From: Streptomyces sp. NBC_01498
GTDB taxonomy: Bacteria > Actinomycetota > Actinomycetes > Streptomycetales > Streptomycetaceae
DNA length: 64,000 nt
Direction: 5' to 3'
Assembly (NCBI RefSeq): GCF_036327775.1
Contig: NZ_CP109598.1
Span: forward strand, 5,406,001 to 5,470,000
Shown: positions 34,943-44,489 of the stretch, in pieces
Numbering within the stretch: position 1 is the stretch's first letter
Layout of the letters: each line of letters begins with the position of its first letter
Translations under genes and position numbers: made by a program
The notes under the pieces: generated by a model
Databases searched by the model: none
Seen by the model: only the letters and a program-made list of their open reading frames with translations
Told to the model about the DNA's origin: nothing

Positions 34943-36712
34943 GTGCGTCTTGTGTCCCGTGCCCTGATCGCGCTCGTCCTGGCGGCCATGTCGCTCGTCG
35001 CCGTACCGAGGGCTCCCTCCGCGGAGGCCGCCGCCGCCCCCGACCCGGCAACCGCGCGGGCGGCCCTCGCGCCCGCCGCCGCTGCCGCGCCCCTGACCAA
35101 GGTCCTGGTCTTCTCGAAGACCGCCGGATTCCGCCACTCGTCCATCCCCCTCGGTGTCGCCGCCGTCCAACGGCTCGGCGCCGCCAACGGGTTCACCGTC
35201 ACCGCCACCGAGGACGCGGGCGCGTTCACCGCCGCCAACCTCGCGCAGTACCAGGCGGTGGTCTGGCTCTCCACCACCGGTGACGTCCTCAACTCCACCC
35301 AGCAGGCCGCCTTCGAGTCGTACGTCGCCGGCGGCGGCGGGTACGTCGGGGTGCACGCCGCCTCCGACACCGAGTACGACTGGCCCTGGTACGGCGGCCT
35401 CGTCGGCGCGTACTTCGCCTCCCACCCCGCCACCCAGCAGGCCACGATCAAGGTCGAGGACCGCGCGTCGCCCTCCACCTCGCACCTGCCGCAGCGCTGG
35501 ACCCGCACCGACGAGTGGTACAACTACCGCGCCAACCCGCGCGCGGCCGTGAAGGTCCTCGCGAGCCTGGACGAGACCTCGTACTCCGGCGGCACCATGG
35601 GCGACCATCCGATCGCCTGGTGCCAGGACTACCGGGGCGGCCGTTCCTGGTACACCGGCCTCGGCCACACCGACGAGTCGTACGCCGACCCGGCCTTCAC
35701 CACCATGCTGCTCGGCGGCATCCAGACGGCGGCCCGCGCCAAGGCCGCCGACTGCCGCCCGGAGACCGGCTACACCCCGCTGTTCGACGGCAGCCGGGCC
35801 AGCCTCGACAAATGGCGGCAGGCCGGCGCCGGCAGCTTCAGCCTGGCCGACGGCACGCTCTCCTCGGTCGGCGGCATGGGCCTGCTCTGGTACCCGGTGA
35901 CACCGTTCGCCAACTACTCGCTCAAGGCCGACTGGATGATGCCGGGCGACGACAACGGCGGGGTGTTCATCGGCTTCCCCGACCCGCAGGGCGACCCGTG
36001 GAAGCCGGTCGACCTCGGCCACGAGATCCAGATCGACGCCACGGACGGTGACCCGACCCGTACCACCGGCAGCGTCTACAGCTTCAAGGCACCCGACACG
36101 GCGGCCCGCGCCGCAGCGCTCAACCCGCCCGGCAGCTGGAACAGTTACGAGATAGCGGTGCACGGCCGGCAGGTCGAGATCCACCTCAACGGTGTGAAGA
36201 TCAACGACTACACCAGCACCCGTGACATCGCGCTCGGCCACATCGGCCTCCAGAACGACGGCGCCGGTCTCGACATCAGCTACCGCAACGTCCGCATCAA
36301 GCAGGACGGCGCGGTGGCCACCGATCTCGCGCGGGGCAGGCCCGTCACGGTCACCAGTGTCGAGCCCGGCAGCGCGCACGTGGGCGCCAACGCGGTGGAC
36401 GGCAACCCCGCCACCCGCTGGGGCAGCGCGTACGCCGACCCGCAGTCGATCACCGTCGATCTCGGGGGCGTACGGACCCTCCAGAGCGTCCGGCTCAACT
36501 GGGAGACCGCCCACGCCACGGCGTACACGGTCCAGACGTCGACCGACAACAGCACCTGGCGCACCGCCGCCACGGTCACGGCGGGCGACGGCGGCCTGGA
36601 CGAACTGGCCGTGAGCGGCACAGGACGGTACGTACGGGTCCTGGGCACCGCCCGCGCCACCCAGTGGGGCTACTCGCTCTGGGACCTGGCGGTGTTCGGC
36701 ACGGGCCAGTAG
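34943..36712 (+). CDS. Secreted three-domain protein: ThuA + DUF1080 + F5/8 type C
   Basis: 589 aa from GTG at 34943, with GAGAGGA about 7 nt upstream. A Sec signal covers about residues 1-33 (LIALVLAAMSLVAVPRAPS). The ThuA-like glutamine-amidotransferase-fold domain (about 50-265) begins KVLVFSKTAGFRHSSIPLG and contains GGGYVGVHAASDTEYDWPWY and GLGHTDESYADPAF. DUF1080 (3-keto-disaccharide hydrolase/laminin-G-like, about 275-455) has FDGSRASLDKWRQAG, NGGVFIGFPD and GSWNSYEIAVHGRQVEIHLN. A C-terminal F5/8 type C (CBM32-like) module (about 465-589) has DGNPATRWGS and LGGVRTLQSVRLNWE. It probably acts on oxidised or keto-sugars on a bound polymer. First gene of a three-gene operon. Confidence 0.9.
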   Translation: MRLVSRALIALVLAAMSLVAVPRAPSAEAAAAPDPATARAALAPAAAAAPLTKVLVFSKTAGFRHSSIPLGVAAVQRLGAANGFTVTATEDAGAFTAANLAQYQAVVWLSTTGDVLNSTQQAAFESYVAGGGGYVGVHAASDTEYDWPWYGGLVGAYFASHPATQQATIKVEDRASPSTSHLPQRWTRTDEWYNYRANPRAAVKVLASLDETSYSGGTMGDHPIAWCQDYRGGRSWYTGLGHTDESYADPAFTTMLLGGIQTAARAKAADCRPETGYTPLFDGSRASLDKWRQAGAGSFSLADGTLSSVGGMGLLWYPVTPFANYSLKADWMMPGDDNGGVFIGFPDPQGDPWKPVDLGHEIQIDATDGDPTRTTGSVYSFKAPDTAARAAALNPPGSWNSYEIAVHGRQVEIHLNGVKINDYTSTRDIALGHIGLQNDGAGLDISYRNVRIKQDGAVATDLARGRPVTVTSVEPGSAHVGANAVDGNPATRWGSAYADPQSITVDLGGVRTLQSVRLNWETAHATAYTVQTSTDNSTWRTAATVTAGDGGLDELAVSGTGRYVRVLGTARATQWGYSLWDLAVFGTGQ

Positions 36713-36862
36713 CCGACGCGCGCCCCGAGCTCCGCCCCGAGCCGGGCATCACCCACCACCACACGTTCATCGATCGACCGCCCGGACCACCTGGCGCGCG
36801 CCCACCCGTCGCGCGCCGGGCCGTCGGGGCGCCCCCACCCGCGATCGGCCCCTGGAGGCTCC

Positions 36863-39391
36863 GTGTTGTCGCGCGCCGTCGCCTACCTCACCGCCCTGTT
36901 CACCCTGTTCGCCCTGCTGCTCGCGCCCGGCGCGGCAGCCGCCGACCCGGACGGCGGCGCGAGACCCGCCGCCGCCCCGCCCAAGGCAGCCGCACCCCCG
37001 CCCACCAGCGGCTTCGAGAAGGTCAAACTCGACGGCGGGCTGGGCATGGGGGAGCCGATCGAGCTCGCCGTGCTGCCCGACGGCAAGGTCCTCTACATCA
37101 ACCGGGGCACCAGCGCCGCCGGCGGCCAGGTCCGTCTCTACAACCCGGCGACCCGGTCCACCACGGTCGCGCTGACCGTCCCGCTGGACGCCCGTTTCGA
37201 GGACGGGCTGATCGGGATCACCCTGCACCCGAGGTTCGCCACCACCGGGTGGGTGATGCTCTTCTACTCGCCCAAGAGCACTCCGCTGGTCAACCGCATC
37301 TCCCGGTTCACCTTCAGCCAGAGCACCAACACCATCGCCGCGTCCAGCGAAGACATGATCATCGAGTGGCCCACCGAGCGGGAGATGTGCTGCCACTCGG
37401 CCGGCTCCATGTCCTGGGACACGGCGGGCAACCTGTACTTCGCGGTCGGCGACAACACCAACTCCGGCGGTGACGCGCAGGGCATGGCGCCCATCGACGA
37501 ACGCCCGTCCCGGCACGCCCAGTTCGACGCCCAGCGCACCTCCGGCAACGCCAACGACCTGCGCGGCAAGATCAACCGCATCCACCCGGAGGACAACGGC
37601 ACCTACACCGTTCCGAGCGGCAACCTCTTCGCCCCGGGCACCTCGGGCACCCGCCCCGAGGTCTATGTGATGGGCGTGCGCAACCCGTACCGGGTCTGGG
37701 TCGACAAGAAGGCGAACAACACCCTGTACTGGGGCGAGGTCGGCCCCGACGCGGGCGCCACCATTCCGGCCCGCGGCCCGGCGGCGTACGACGAGTTCAA
37801 CCGTGCCACCGGCCCCGGCAACTTCGGCTGGCCCTACTGCGGCGGCCCCAACGTGGCGTACAACGACTGGGACTTCGCGGCCAACCAGCCGCGCGGCTGG
37901 TTCCCCTGCGGCGGCGGCACCGGTCCGGTCAACAACTCGCCGCGCAACACCGGAATCCAGCAACTGCCGCCCACCAAGTCCTCGTTGGTGTGGGAGCAGC
38001 ACGGCGGCAGCAAGGAGTGGCCGCAGCTGGACAACCCGGGCGGCTGCGGCTCGCCCAACCACACCGAGGTCTACCACTACGACGCCAATCTCAACTCCGA
38101 CGTCAAGTGGCCCCAGTACTACGACAACAAGCTGCTGATCTCCGAGTACTGCCGCAACTGGATCAAGGAGGTCCAGTTCAACAACGGCAACGCCTCCACC
38201 GGGACACCGACCGCGATCGAGCCGGTCCTCGCCGGGATGAACCTCGTCCACCCGATCGACATGGAGTTCGGCCCGGACGGCTCGCTGTATCTCCTGGAGT
38301 ACGGCAGCGGCTACTTCTCGGGCGCCGCCGACGCCGGACTCTACAAGATCAACTACGTGCAGGGCGGCCGGTCCCCGATCGCCAAGGCGTCCGTGAACCG
38401 GGACAACGGTCTCGCGCCGCTGGCCGTGACCTTCTCCAGCGCGGGCAGCAGCGACCCCGACAACAACCCGCTCAGCTACGCGTGGGACTTCACCGACAAC
38501 GGCAGCACCGACTCCACCGCCGCCAGCCCGACCTTCACCTACTCGTCGAACGGCAGCTTCCAGGCCCGGCTGACCGTCAGCGACGGCACCGGCCGCAGCG
38601 GCACCACGACCGTCCCGGTCGTCGTCGGCAACAACCGCCCGACCCTGACGATCTCCCAGCCACCGGCGGGCAGCGTCTTCGAGTGGAACGAGAACGTCAC
38701 CGTCACGGCGTCGGCGACCGACCCGCAGGACGGCGCGATCGACTGCTCGAAGGTGATCGTACGGATCGCCCTGGGCCACCAGGAGCACGCGCACGAGGTC
38801 GCCGAGGGCACCGGCTGCTCCACGACGTTCAACACCGGACCGATCCACTCCGGCCTGGACGCCACGCAGTTCTACGTGGTGCGGGCGAGCTACACGGACA
38901 GGGGCGCCACCGGCACCGTCCCGCTGACCGGTGAGAAGGAACTCAGCGTGTGGCCCAAGAAGTGGCAGGCGGAGCACTTCGCGCAGCTGTCCGGCCCGCA
39001 GGTCATCACCGCCGCCGGGGCCGAGGGCGGCGCGCGCCTCGGCGACGTGCAGAACAACGAATGGGTGAAGTACCACCCGGTGAGTCTCAAGGGCGTGACC
39101 GGGCTCCGGGCGCGGGTCTCCTCCGACAAGGCGGGGAACGTGGCGACCTTCCGGTACGACTCCGTCACCGGCCCGGTGGTGGCACGGGTGACCGTGCCCA
39201 ACACCGGCGGCTGGGAGACGTACAACGACATCAACGTGCCCGTGACCAACGCCGTCGAGCAGCCACGTGATCTCTTCGTGGTCTTCACCGGCGGCTCCGG
39301 CGCGATTCTCGACCTCGACAGCTACACCTTCACCGGGCCCGGCATCAGCCGCCCCGCCTCCGTGACCGGCCGTGGGAGTGACCAGCGATGA
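36863..39391 (+). CDS. Secreted PQQ-type glucose/sorbosone dehydrogenase with PKD and CBM6-like modules
   Basis: 842 aa from GTG at 36863, with TGGAGG 4 nt upstream. Signal peptide about 1-27 (TALFTLFALLLAPGAAA). The six-bladed GSDH-type propeller (about 50-500) shows GLGMGEPIELAVLPDGKVLY, EDGLIGITLHPRFATTGWV, NDLRGKINRIHPEDNG, YVMGVRNPYRVWVD and MEFGPDGSLYLLEYGSG. A PKD domain (about 505-590; SSAGSSDPDNNPLSYAWDF), an Ig-like segment (about 592-690) and a CBM6-like C-terminal module (about 695-835; VWPKKWQAEHFAQLSG) follow. It would oxidise sugars at the cell surface using PQQ or a similar cofactor. Its stop overlaps the start of the next gene by 4 bp (ATGA). Confidence 0.9.
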   Translation: MLSRAVAYLTALFTLFALLLAPGAAAADPDGGARPAAAPPKAAAPPPTSGFEKVKLDGGLGMGEPIELAVLPDGKVLYINRGTSAAGGQVRLYNPATRSTTVALTVPLDARFEDGLIGITLHPRFATTGWVMLFYSPKSTPLVNRISRFTFSQSTNTIAASSEDMIIEWPTEREMCCHSAGSMSWDTAGNLYFAVGDNTNSGGDAQGMAPIDERPSRHAQFDAQRTSGNANDLRGKINRIHPEDNGTYTVPSGNLFAPGTSGTRPEVYVMGVRNPYRVWVDKKANNTLYWGEVGPDAGATIPARGPAAYDEFNRATGPGNFGWPYCGGPNVAYNDWDFAANQPRGWFPCGGGTGPVNNSPRNTGIQQLPPTKSSLVWEQHGGSKEWPQLDNPGGCGSPNHTEVYHYDANLNSDVKWPQYYDNKLLISEYCRNWIKEVQFNNGNASTGTPTAIEPVLAGMNLVHPIDMEFGPDGSLYLLEYGSGYFSGAADAGLYKINYVQGGRSPIAKASVNRDNGLAPLAVTFSSAGSSDPDNNPLSYAWDFTDNGSTDSTAASPTFTYSSNGSFQARLTVSDGTGRSGTTTVPVVVGNNRPTLTISQPPAGSVFEWNENVTVTASATDPQDGAIDCSKVIVRIALGHQEHAHEVAEGTGCSTTFNTGPIHSGLDATQFYVVRASYTDRGATGTVPLTGEKELSVWPKKWQAEHFAQLSGPQVITAAGAEGGARLGDVQNNEWVKYHPVSLKGVTGLRARVSSDKAGNVATFRYDSVTGPVVARVTVPNTGGWETYNDINVPVTNAVEQPRDLFVVFTGGSGAILDLDSYTFTGPGISRPASVTGRGSDQR

Positions 39392-42204
39392 TCAGCACGA
39401 GACACCTGAGACCGGCGTGGCCGACAAGGTCGACCACGCCGACGAGAAGAGGACGACCCGGAGGCCCCGGCGGACGGACCACGCGTACCGCCCGCCTCCT
39501 GGGCGCGCTCCTCGTCCTGGTCTGCATGGTGAGCGGCCTGTCGGGCGTGTCCCCGGCCGCCGCCTCACCCACCGACGCGGCCTTCAACTCCTCGACCGGC
39601 ATGCTGAACGTGAACCACGCGAGCTATCTGTCCAAGCACGACATCGTCTACAACCGGCCCAACACCGACCCCAAGTACGGCCTCACGGTCGGCAACGGCC
39701 GTACCGGCGCGATGGCGTGGCAGAACAACGGCCTCAGCATGCAGGTGTCCGGCGTGGACACCTCGCAGCAGACCGCCTTCGGCGCCGGGCTGGTCAATCT
39801 GTCCACCACCCCGGCACTGGAGAGCGGCTACTCCACCTTCCAGCAGCGCCTCAACCTCTACGACGGCACCCTCACCACCAAGTACGACAACAACCGCACC
39901 ATCACGGTGATGGGCCAGCCCAACTCCGAGGTGATGGGCATCCATGTGGAGGACTCCCGTTCCGGGGTCTCCGCGATCACGCTGGACCTGAGCCTGTGGG
40001 ACGTCGCGAACCTCGGCAACAACGGTGACGTGCCGAACATGGACACCTGGCGGACGGTGTCGACGTACGCGGACTCAACCGGCGCCGGCATCAGCCGGGG
40101 CCAGGCCGACCCGCAGAACTTCGGCTACACCCTCGGCGCGACCGTGGAGGGCGCCTCGTACACGGCGCGGGTCGTGGACGGCCGCAAGGTACGGCTGTCG
40201 ATCACCCCGGACTCCAGCTACACCATCTGGTTCACGGCGAGCAGCCGCCTCAACGCGCCGAGCCACAACTCGGTCGCCGAGGCGAAGCGCGCGCTCGCCG
40301 CGGCCCAGTCCGCCGGCTACACGAACACCTACAACAGCTATCTGAACTGGTGGCACGCGTTCTGGCAGAAGTCGTTCGTGCAGTACTCGAACGGCTCCCG
40401 GGAGGCGGACTACCTGGAGAACGTCTACTACCTCTCCACCTACATGATCGCGGCGTCCGGCTACGGGAATTACCCGGCGCACTTCATCAACGGCGTCTTC
40501 CGGTCGACCGGTGACGCCACGAAATGGAGCAACTCGTACTGGTACTGGAATCAACGGGACATCTACAACTCGTTCCTCGCCTCCAACCACGCCGATCTCA
40601 TGGCCGGGTTCAACAAGCTCTACAGCCGTAACTTCGACGCGCTGAAGGCGTACACCCGCACCCGGTACAACGTGGACGGCATCTGGGTCCCCGAGACCAT
40701 GGGCTGGGACGGCAACGCGCGCGGCACGGTCAACAGCGACTACACGAACAACATCTGGTCGACCGGCACCGAGGCCGCGTACAACATGTACCTCCAGTAC
40801 ACGTACACGAACGACACCAACTACCTGCGGAACACGGCCTATCCGTTCATGCGGGAGGTCGCCAAGTTCTACCAGGCGAAGCTGTCGTTCAACAGCTCGA
40901 CCGGCAAGTACTACGTGGCCTCGTCCCACTCCCACGAGACGTACTGGAACGTCCCCAACGCGATCACCGACCTCGCCGCGGTCCGCACCCTGTTCCCGCT
41001 CGCCATCAAGGCCAGCACCCAGCTCGGCCTGGACGCCGGGATGCGCCCGCAGTGGCAGCAGATCCTGGACAACCTGATCGCGTACCCGTCCGACTCCAAC
41101 GTGTATCTGCCGCACACCCCGCCGATATCGCAGACCCGCAACAACGAGAATGTCGCGGCCGAGATCATCTGGCCCTACGACCTCACGGGAATCGGCTATC
41201 CGGACCAGCAGAAGGCGATCAACACCTGGAACGCCCGGCCGTTCCCGTACGGAAACGTATGGGCCAACGACGCGATCCAGGCCGCCCGGCTCGGACTCGG
41301 CAACCAGACCTTCCAGGGTCTGAAGACCATGCTCCAGAAGTACCAGAACTATCCGAACGGAATGACCAGCAACACCAACGGTGTCTTCGAATACCTCGGG
41401 GTGCATCTGGCCGCGACGAACGAATCCCTGCTCCAGTCGTACAACGACAAGATCCGGGTCTTTCCCGCCGTGCCGACCGATTCCACCTTCGTCGGCAAAT
41501 TCAGCCTGCTGGCCAAGGGCGGATTCATGGTCAGCTCGGAACGGGAGGCCGGCGAGATCAAGTACGTCGGCGTGCGGAGCCAGTACGGGAACGCCGCCCG
41601 GGTCGTCAACCCGTGGGGCACCCAGGAGGTCCGGGTCCGCCGTACCTCCGACAACGCGATCCTCACCACCTCCACGGCCGGGGAGATCACCTTCAACACC
41701 GCGGCCAACCAGGTGTACGTGGTCGAGCGCACCGCCAAGCCGCTGAGCAACTACACGTCCACGCAGCTCACCGGCACCGCCAACCAGGGTATGAAGTCCC
41801 TGGCCGGTACCAGTTCCACCCTCGGGTCGAACGGGACCGCCGACCCCATGGTGAACAACACGGCGCTGACCTACGACAGCAACTGGTACCTCACCACCGG
41901 CCGCGGCTACGGCGACTACAACGACGACACCCACCACAGCAACACGGTGAACGCCGCCGCGTCGTACACGTTCAGCGGCACCGGCGTCCAGTACCTGTCC
42001 GAACGCAACGGCGACATGGGGACGGTCGACGTCTATCTCGACAACGTCTTCCAGGCGACGGTCAACCTCCGCGTCGACGGCGCGAGACAGGCCCAGCAGG
42101 TCGTGTGGCAGAAACAGGGGCTCGGCAGCGGTTCGCACACGATCAGGATCGTGAACCGCAGTACGGCGGTCGGGATGGTGGACGCGCTGCGCATCACCCC
42201 CTGA
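39388..42204 (+). CDS. Secreted GH95-like (six-hairpin) glycoside hydrolase
   Basis: 938 aa; ATG at 39388 overlapping the previous stop. A long basic N-region (about 1-35) precedes the hydrophobic core LLGALLVLVCMVSGLSGVSP. The N-terminal beta-sandwich (about 65-285) contains YGLTVGNGRTGAMAWQNNG, the start typical of GH95-type alpha-L-fucosidase/galactosidase folds. The alpha/alpha barrel (about 300-690) includes YYLSTYMIAASGYG, STGDATKWSNSYWYWNQRD, GIWVPETMGWDGN and SSHSHETYWNVPNAITDLAA. A beta domain and a C-terminal CBM-like module (about 790-938; TYDSNWYLTTGRGYGDYNDD) follow. It probably removes terminal sugars from plant or microbial polymers. Substrate specificity cannot be told. The operon ends at a hairpin. 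Confidence 0.85.
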   Translation: MISTRHLRPAWPTRSTTPTRRGRPGGPGGRTTRTARLLGALLVLVCMVSGLSGVSPAAASPTDAAFNSSTGMLNVNHASYLSKHDIVYNRPNTDPKYGLTVGNGRTGAMAWQNNGLSMQVSGVDTSQQTAFGAGLVNLSTTPALESGYSTFQQRLNLYDGTLTTKYDNNRTITVMGQPNSEVMGIHVEDSRSGVSAITLDLSLWDVANLGNNGDVPNMDTWRTVSTYADSTGAGISRGQADPQNFGYTLGATVEGASYTARVVDGRKVRLSITPDSSYTIWFTASSRLNAPSHNSVAEAKRALAAAQSAGYTNTYNSYLNWWHAFWQKSFVQYSNGSREADYLENVYYLSTYMIAASGYGNYPAHFINGVFRSTGDATKWSNSYWYWNQRDIYNSFLASNHADLMAGFNKLYSRNFDALKAYTRTRYNVDGIWVPETMGWDGNARGTVNSDYTNNIWSTGTEAAYNMYLQYTYTNDTNYLRNTAYPFMREVAKFYQAKLSFNSSTGKYYVASSHSHETYWNVPNAITDLAAVRTLFPLAIKASTQLGLDAGMRPQWQQILDNLIAYPSDSNVYLPHTPPISQTRNNENVAAEIIWPYDLTGIGYPDQQKAINTWNARPFPYGNVWANDAIQAARLGLGNQTFQGLKTMLQKYQNYPNGMTSNTNGVFEYLGVHLAATNESLLQSYNDKIRVFPAVPTDSTFVGKFSLLAKGGFMVSSEREAGEIKYVGVRSQYGNAARVVNPWGTQEVRVRRTSDNAILTTSTAGEITFNTAANQVYVVERTAKPLSNYTSTQLTGTANQGMKSLAGTSSTLGSNGTADPMVNNTALTYDSNWYLTTGRGYGDYNDDTHHSNTVNAAASYTFSGTGVQYLSERNGDMGTVDVYLDNVFQATVNLRVDGARQAQQVVWQKQGLGSGSHTIRIVNRSTAVGMVDALRITP

Positions 42205-42216
42205 CGGCACCATGAC

Positions 42217-42253
42217 TGTGGCCCCGCGCGGAGGGACGCCGAGCGGGGCCACA
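42217..42253 (+). terminator. Hairpin at the end of the ThuA-GSDH-GH95 operon
   Basis: TGTGGCCCCGC (42217-42227) pairs perfectly with GCGGGGCCACA (42243-42253) around a 15-nt loop, 12 bp after the stop. Confidence 0.75.
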
Positions 42254-42435
42254 CCCCTGTCCGCACACAGCGGCCGGACACCGTCCCCGGCGGGCCCTGA
42301 CGGACACCGTCCCGGCGGGCCGCGCGCTCCGGGCGGACGGGTTCAGGTGACCCGGAAGGGCGTCGCGACCGATTCCTCTACAGTGTCGAACGCCAGTATT
42401 CGTCACCTGATTGGCCCGAGAGGGAAATACGGAAT

Positions 42436-44358
42436 ATGCCGACGACTGAGACGTTCGAGTTCCAGGTGGAAGCCCGCCAGCTTCTGCGGATGGTGATTCA
42501 TTCGGTCTACTCGAACAAGGACGTGTTTCTGCGTGAGCTGGTCTCCAACGCGTCCGACGCTCTCGACAAGCTACGGCTGGAAGCGCTGCGCGACGAGGTG
42601 TCCGGCGCGGACCTGTCCGACCCGCACATCGCCATCGAGACCGACCCGGACGCCCGCACACTGACCGTCCGGGACAACGGCATCGGCATGTCCCACGACG
42701 AGGTCGTGCGGCTCATCGGAACGATCGCCAACTCGGGAACGGCCAAGTTCCTGCGGGAACTTCAGGAAGCCGGCGACTCCGCCGACAGCGAGAAGCTGAT
42801 CGGACAGTTCGGTGTCGGGTTCTACTCCAGCTTCATGGTCGCCGACGAGGTCACGCTCCTGACCCGGCGCGCGGGCGAGAGCCGGGGCACCCGCTGGACC
42901 TCGACGGGCGAGGGCACCTACACGATCGAGACCGTCGACGAGGCCCCGCAGGGCACCTCCGTCGTCCTCCACCTCAAGCCCGAGGACACCGAGGACCAGC
43001 TCCACGACTACACCTCGCCGTGGAAGATCCGCGAACTCGTCAAGCGCTACTCGGACTTCATCACCTGGCCGATCCGCATGGTCATGCCGGCCCCGGTCGG
43101 CGACCCGGACGGCGACGACGAGGCCCCGCGCGAGCCCGAGACCCTGAACTCGATGAAGGCCCTGTGGGCCCGCTCGCGCGACGAGGTCACCGACGCCGAG
43201 TACCACGAGCTGTACAAGCACATCAGCCACGACTGGAACGACCCCCTGGAGACCGTACGGCTCCACGCGGAAGGCACCTTCGAGTACCAGGCGCTGCTGT
43301 TCATCCCGTCCCACGCGCCCGCCGACCTCTTCCAGCAGGGCTACCAGCGCGGCGTGCAGCTCTACGTCAAGCGCGTCTTCGTCATGGACGACTGCGAGGC
43401 GCTGCTCCCGCCGTACCTGCGCTTCGTCAAGGGCGTCGTGGACGCCCAGGACCTGTCGCTGAACGTGTCCCGCGAGATTCTCCAGCAGGACCGGCAGATC
43501 CAGCTGATGCACCGCCGCCTGGTCAAGAAGGTGCTGGCGACGGTGAAGGACATGATGACCGCCCAGCCGGAGCGGTACGCCACGTTCTGGCGGGAGTTCG
43601 GCCGCGTCCTCAAGGAAGGACTGCTCAGCGACTACGAGAACCGCGACGCCATCCTCGCGGCGTCCTCCTTCGCCACCACCCACGACAAGGACGCGCCGAC
43701 GACCCTGCGGCAGTACGCGGAGCGGATGAAGGAGGGACAGGACCACATCTACTTCCTCACCGGCGACTCCCGCCAGTCGATCGAGAACTCCCCGCACATG
43801 GAGGCGTTCACCGCCCAGGGGATCGAGGTCCTGCTGCTCACCGACCCCGTGGACGAGGTGTGGGTCGAGGCGGTGCCCGAGTTCGAGGGCAAGAAGCTGC
43901 TCTCCATCGCCAAGGGCGAGGTCGACCTCGGTACGAAGGAGGAGAAGGAGGAGCGGGAGAGCAAGCGGGAACAGGAACAGGAGGAGTACGCGGGGCTGCT
44001 GGCCTGGATGACGGACCGGCTGAGCGAGACCATCAAGGAAGTCCGGCTCTCCTCGCGTCTGACCGTGTCCCCCGCCTGTGTCGTCTCGGACGCCCACGAC
44101 GTGACGCCCGCGCTGGAGAACATGTACCGGGCCATGGGCCAGGAGGTGCCGCGCGTACGGCGCATCCTCGAACTCAACGCGGGACACCCGCTGGTGAGCG
44201 GCATGAACCGGGCGTACGCCGCGGACGCCGAGGCCACCGGCCTCCAGGAGACGGCCGAACTCCTGCACAACCTCGCCCTGTTGGCGGAGGGCGGCGAACT
44301 GGCCGACCCGGCACGCTTCGTCAGGCTGATGGCCGACCGCCTGGAGCGCACCCTGTGA
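42436..44358 (+). CDS. htpG: Molecular chaperone HtpG (Hsp90)
   Basis: 640 aa, full family length; ATG at 42436 after a GAGAGGGA site. The N-terminal GHKL ATPase domain shows [42 protein letters not shown] and [17 protein letters not shown]. The middle domain includes [20 protein letters not shown] and [19 protein letters not shown], and the C-terminal dimerisation domain includes [16 protein letters not shown]. It is a dimeric cytoplasmic ATP-driven chaperone. The upstream region holds no CIRCE element; a short inverted motif CGAA-n8-TTCG (near 42386-42401) is not convincing as an operator. The gene is closed by an 18-bp hairpin. Confidence 0.98.
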
Positions 44359-44378
44359 ATCACGCCGGGCGCTGAGCG

Positions 44379-44419
44379 CCCCGTGGCCCGGAGCGCGCTG
44401 TGCGCTCCGGGCCACGGGG
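44379..44419 (+). terminator. Strong hairpin terminator after htpG
   Basis: A perfect 18-bp stem (44379-44396 with 44402-44419) with a 5-nt loop, 20 bp after the htpG stop. Confidence 0.9.
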
Positions 44420-44489
44420 ACGTACGACGCCGAGGGTCGCCCCGAGTGCGGGACCCGGTCTCAACTCCCCTCCCGCGCCGACCGGTCGA

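Noticed and set aside
42380..42410. Possible heat-shock operator upstream of htpG
   Set aside because: The inverted motif is only 4 bp per arm with an 8-bp gap, and no CIRCE or HAIR element is visible.
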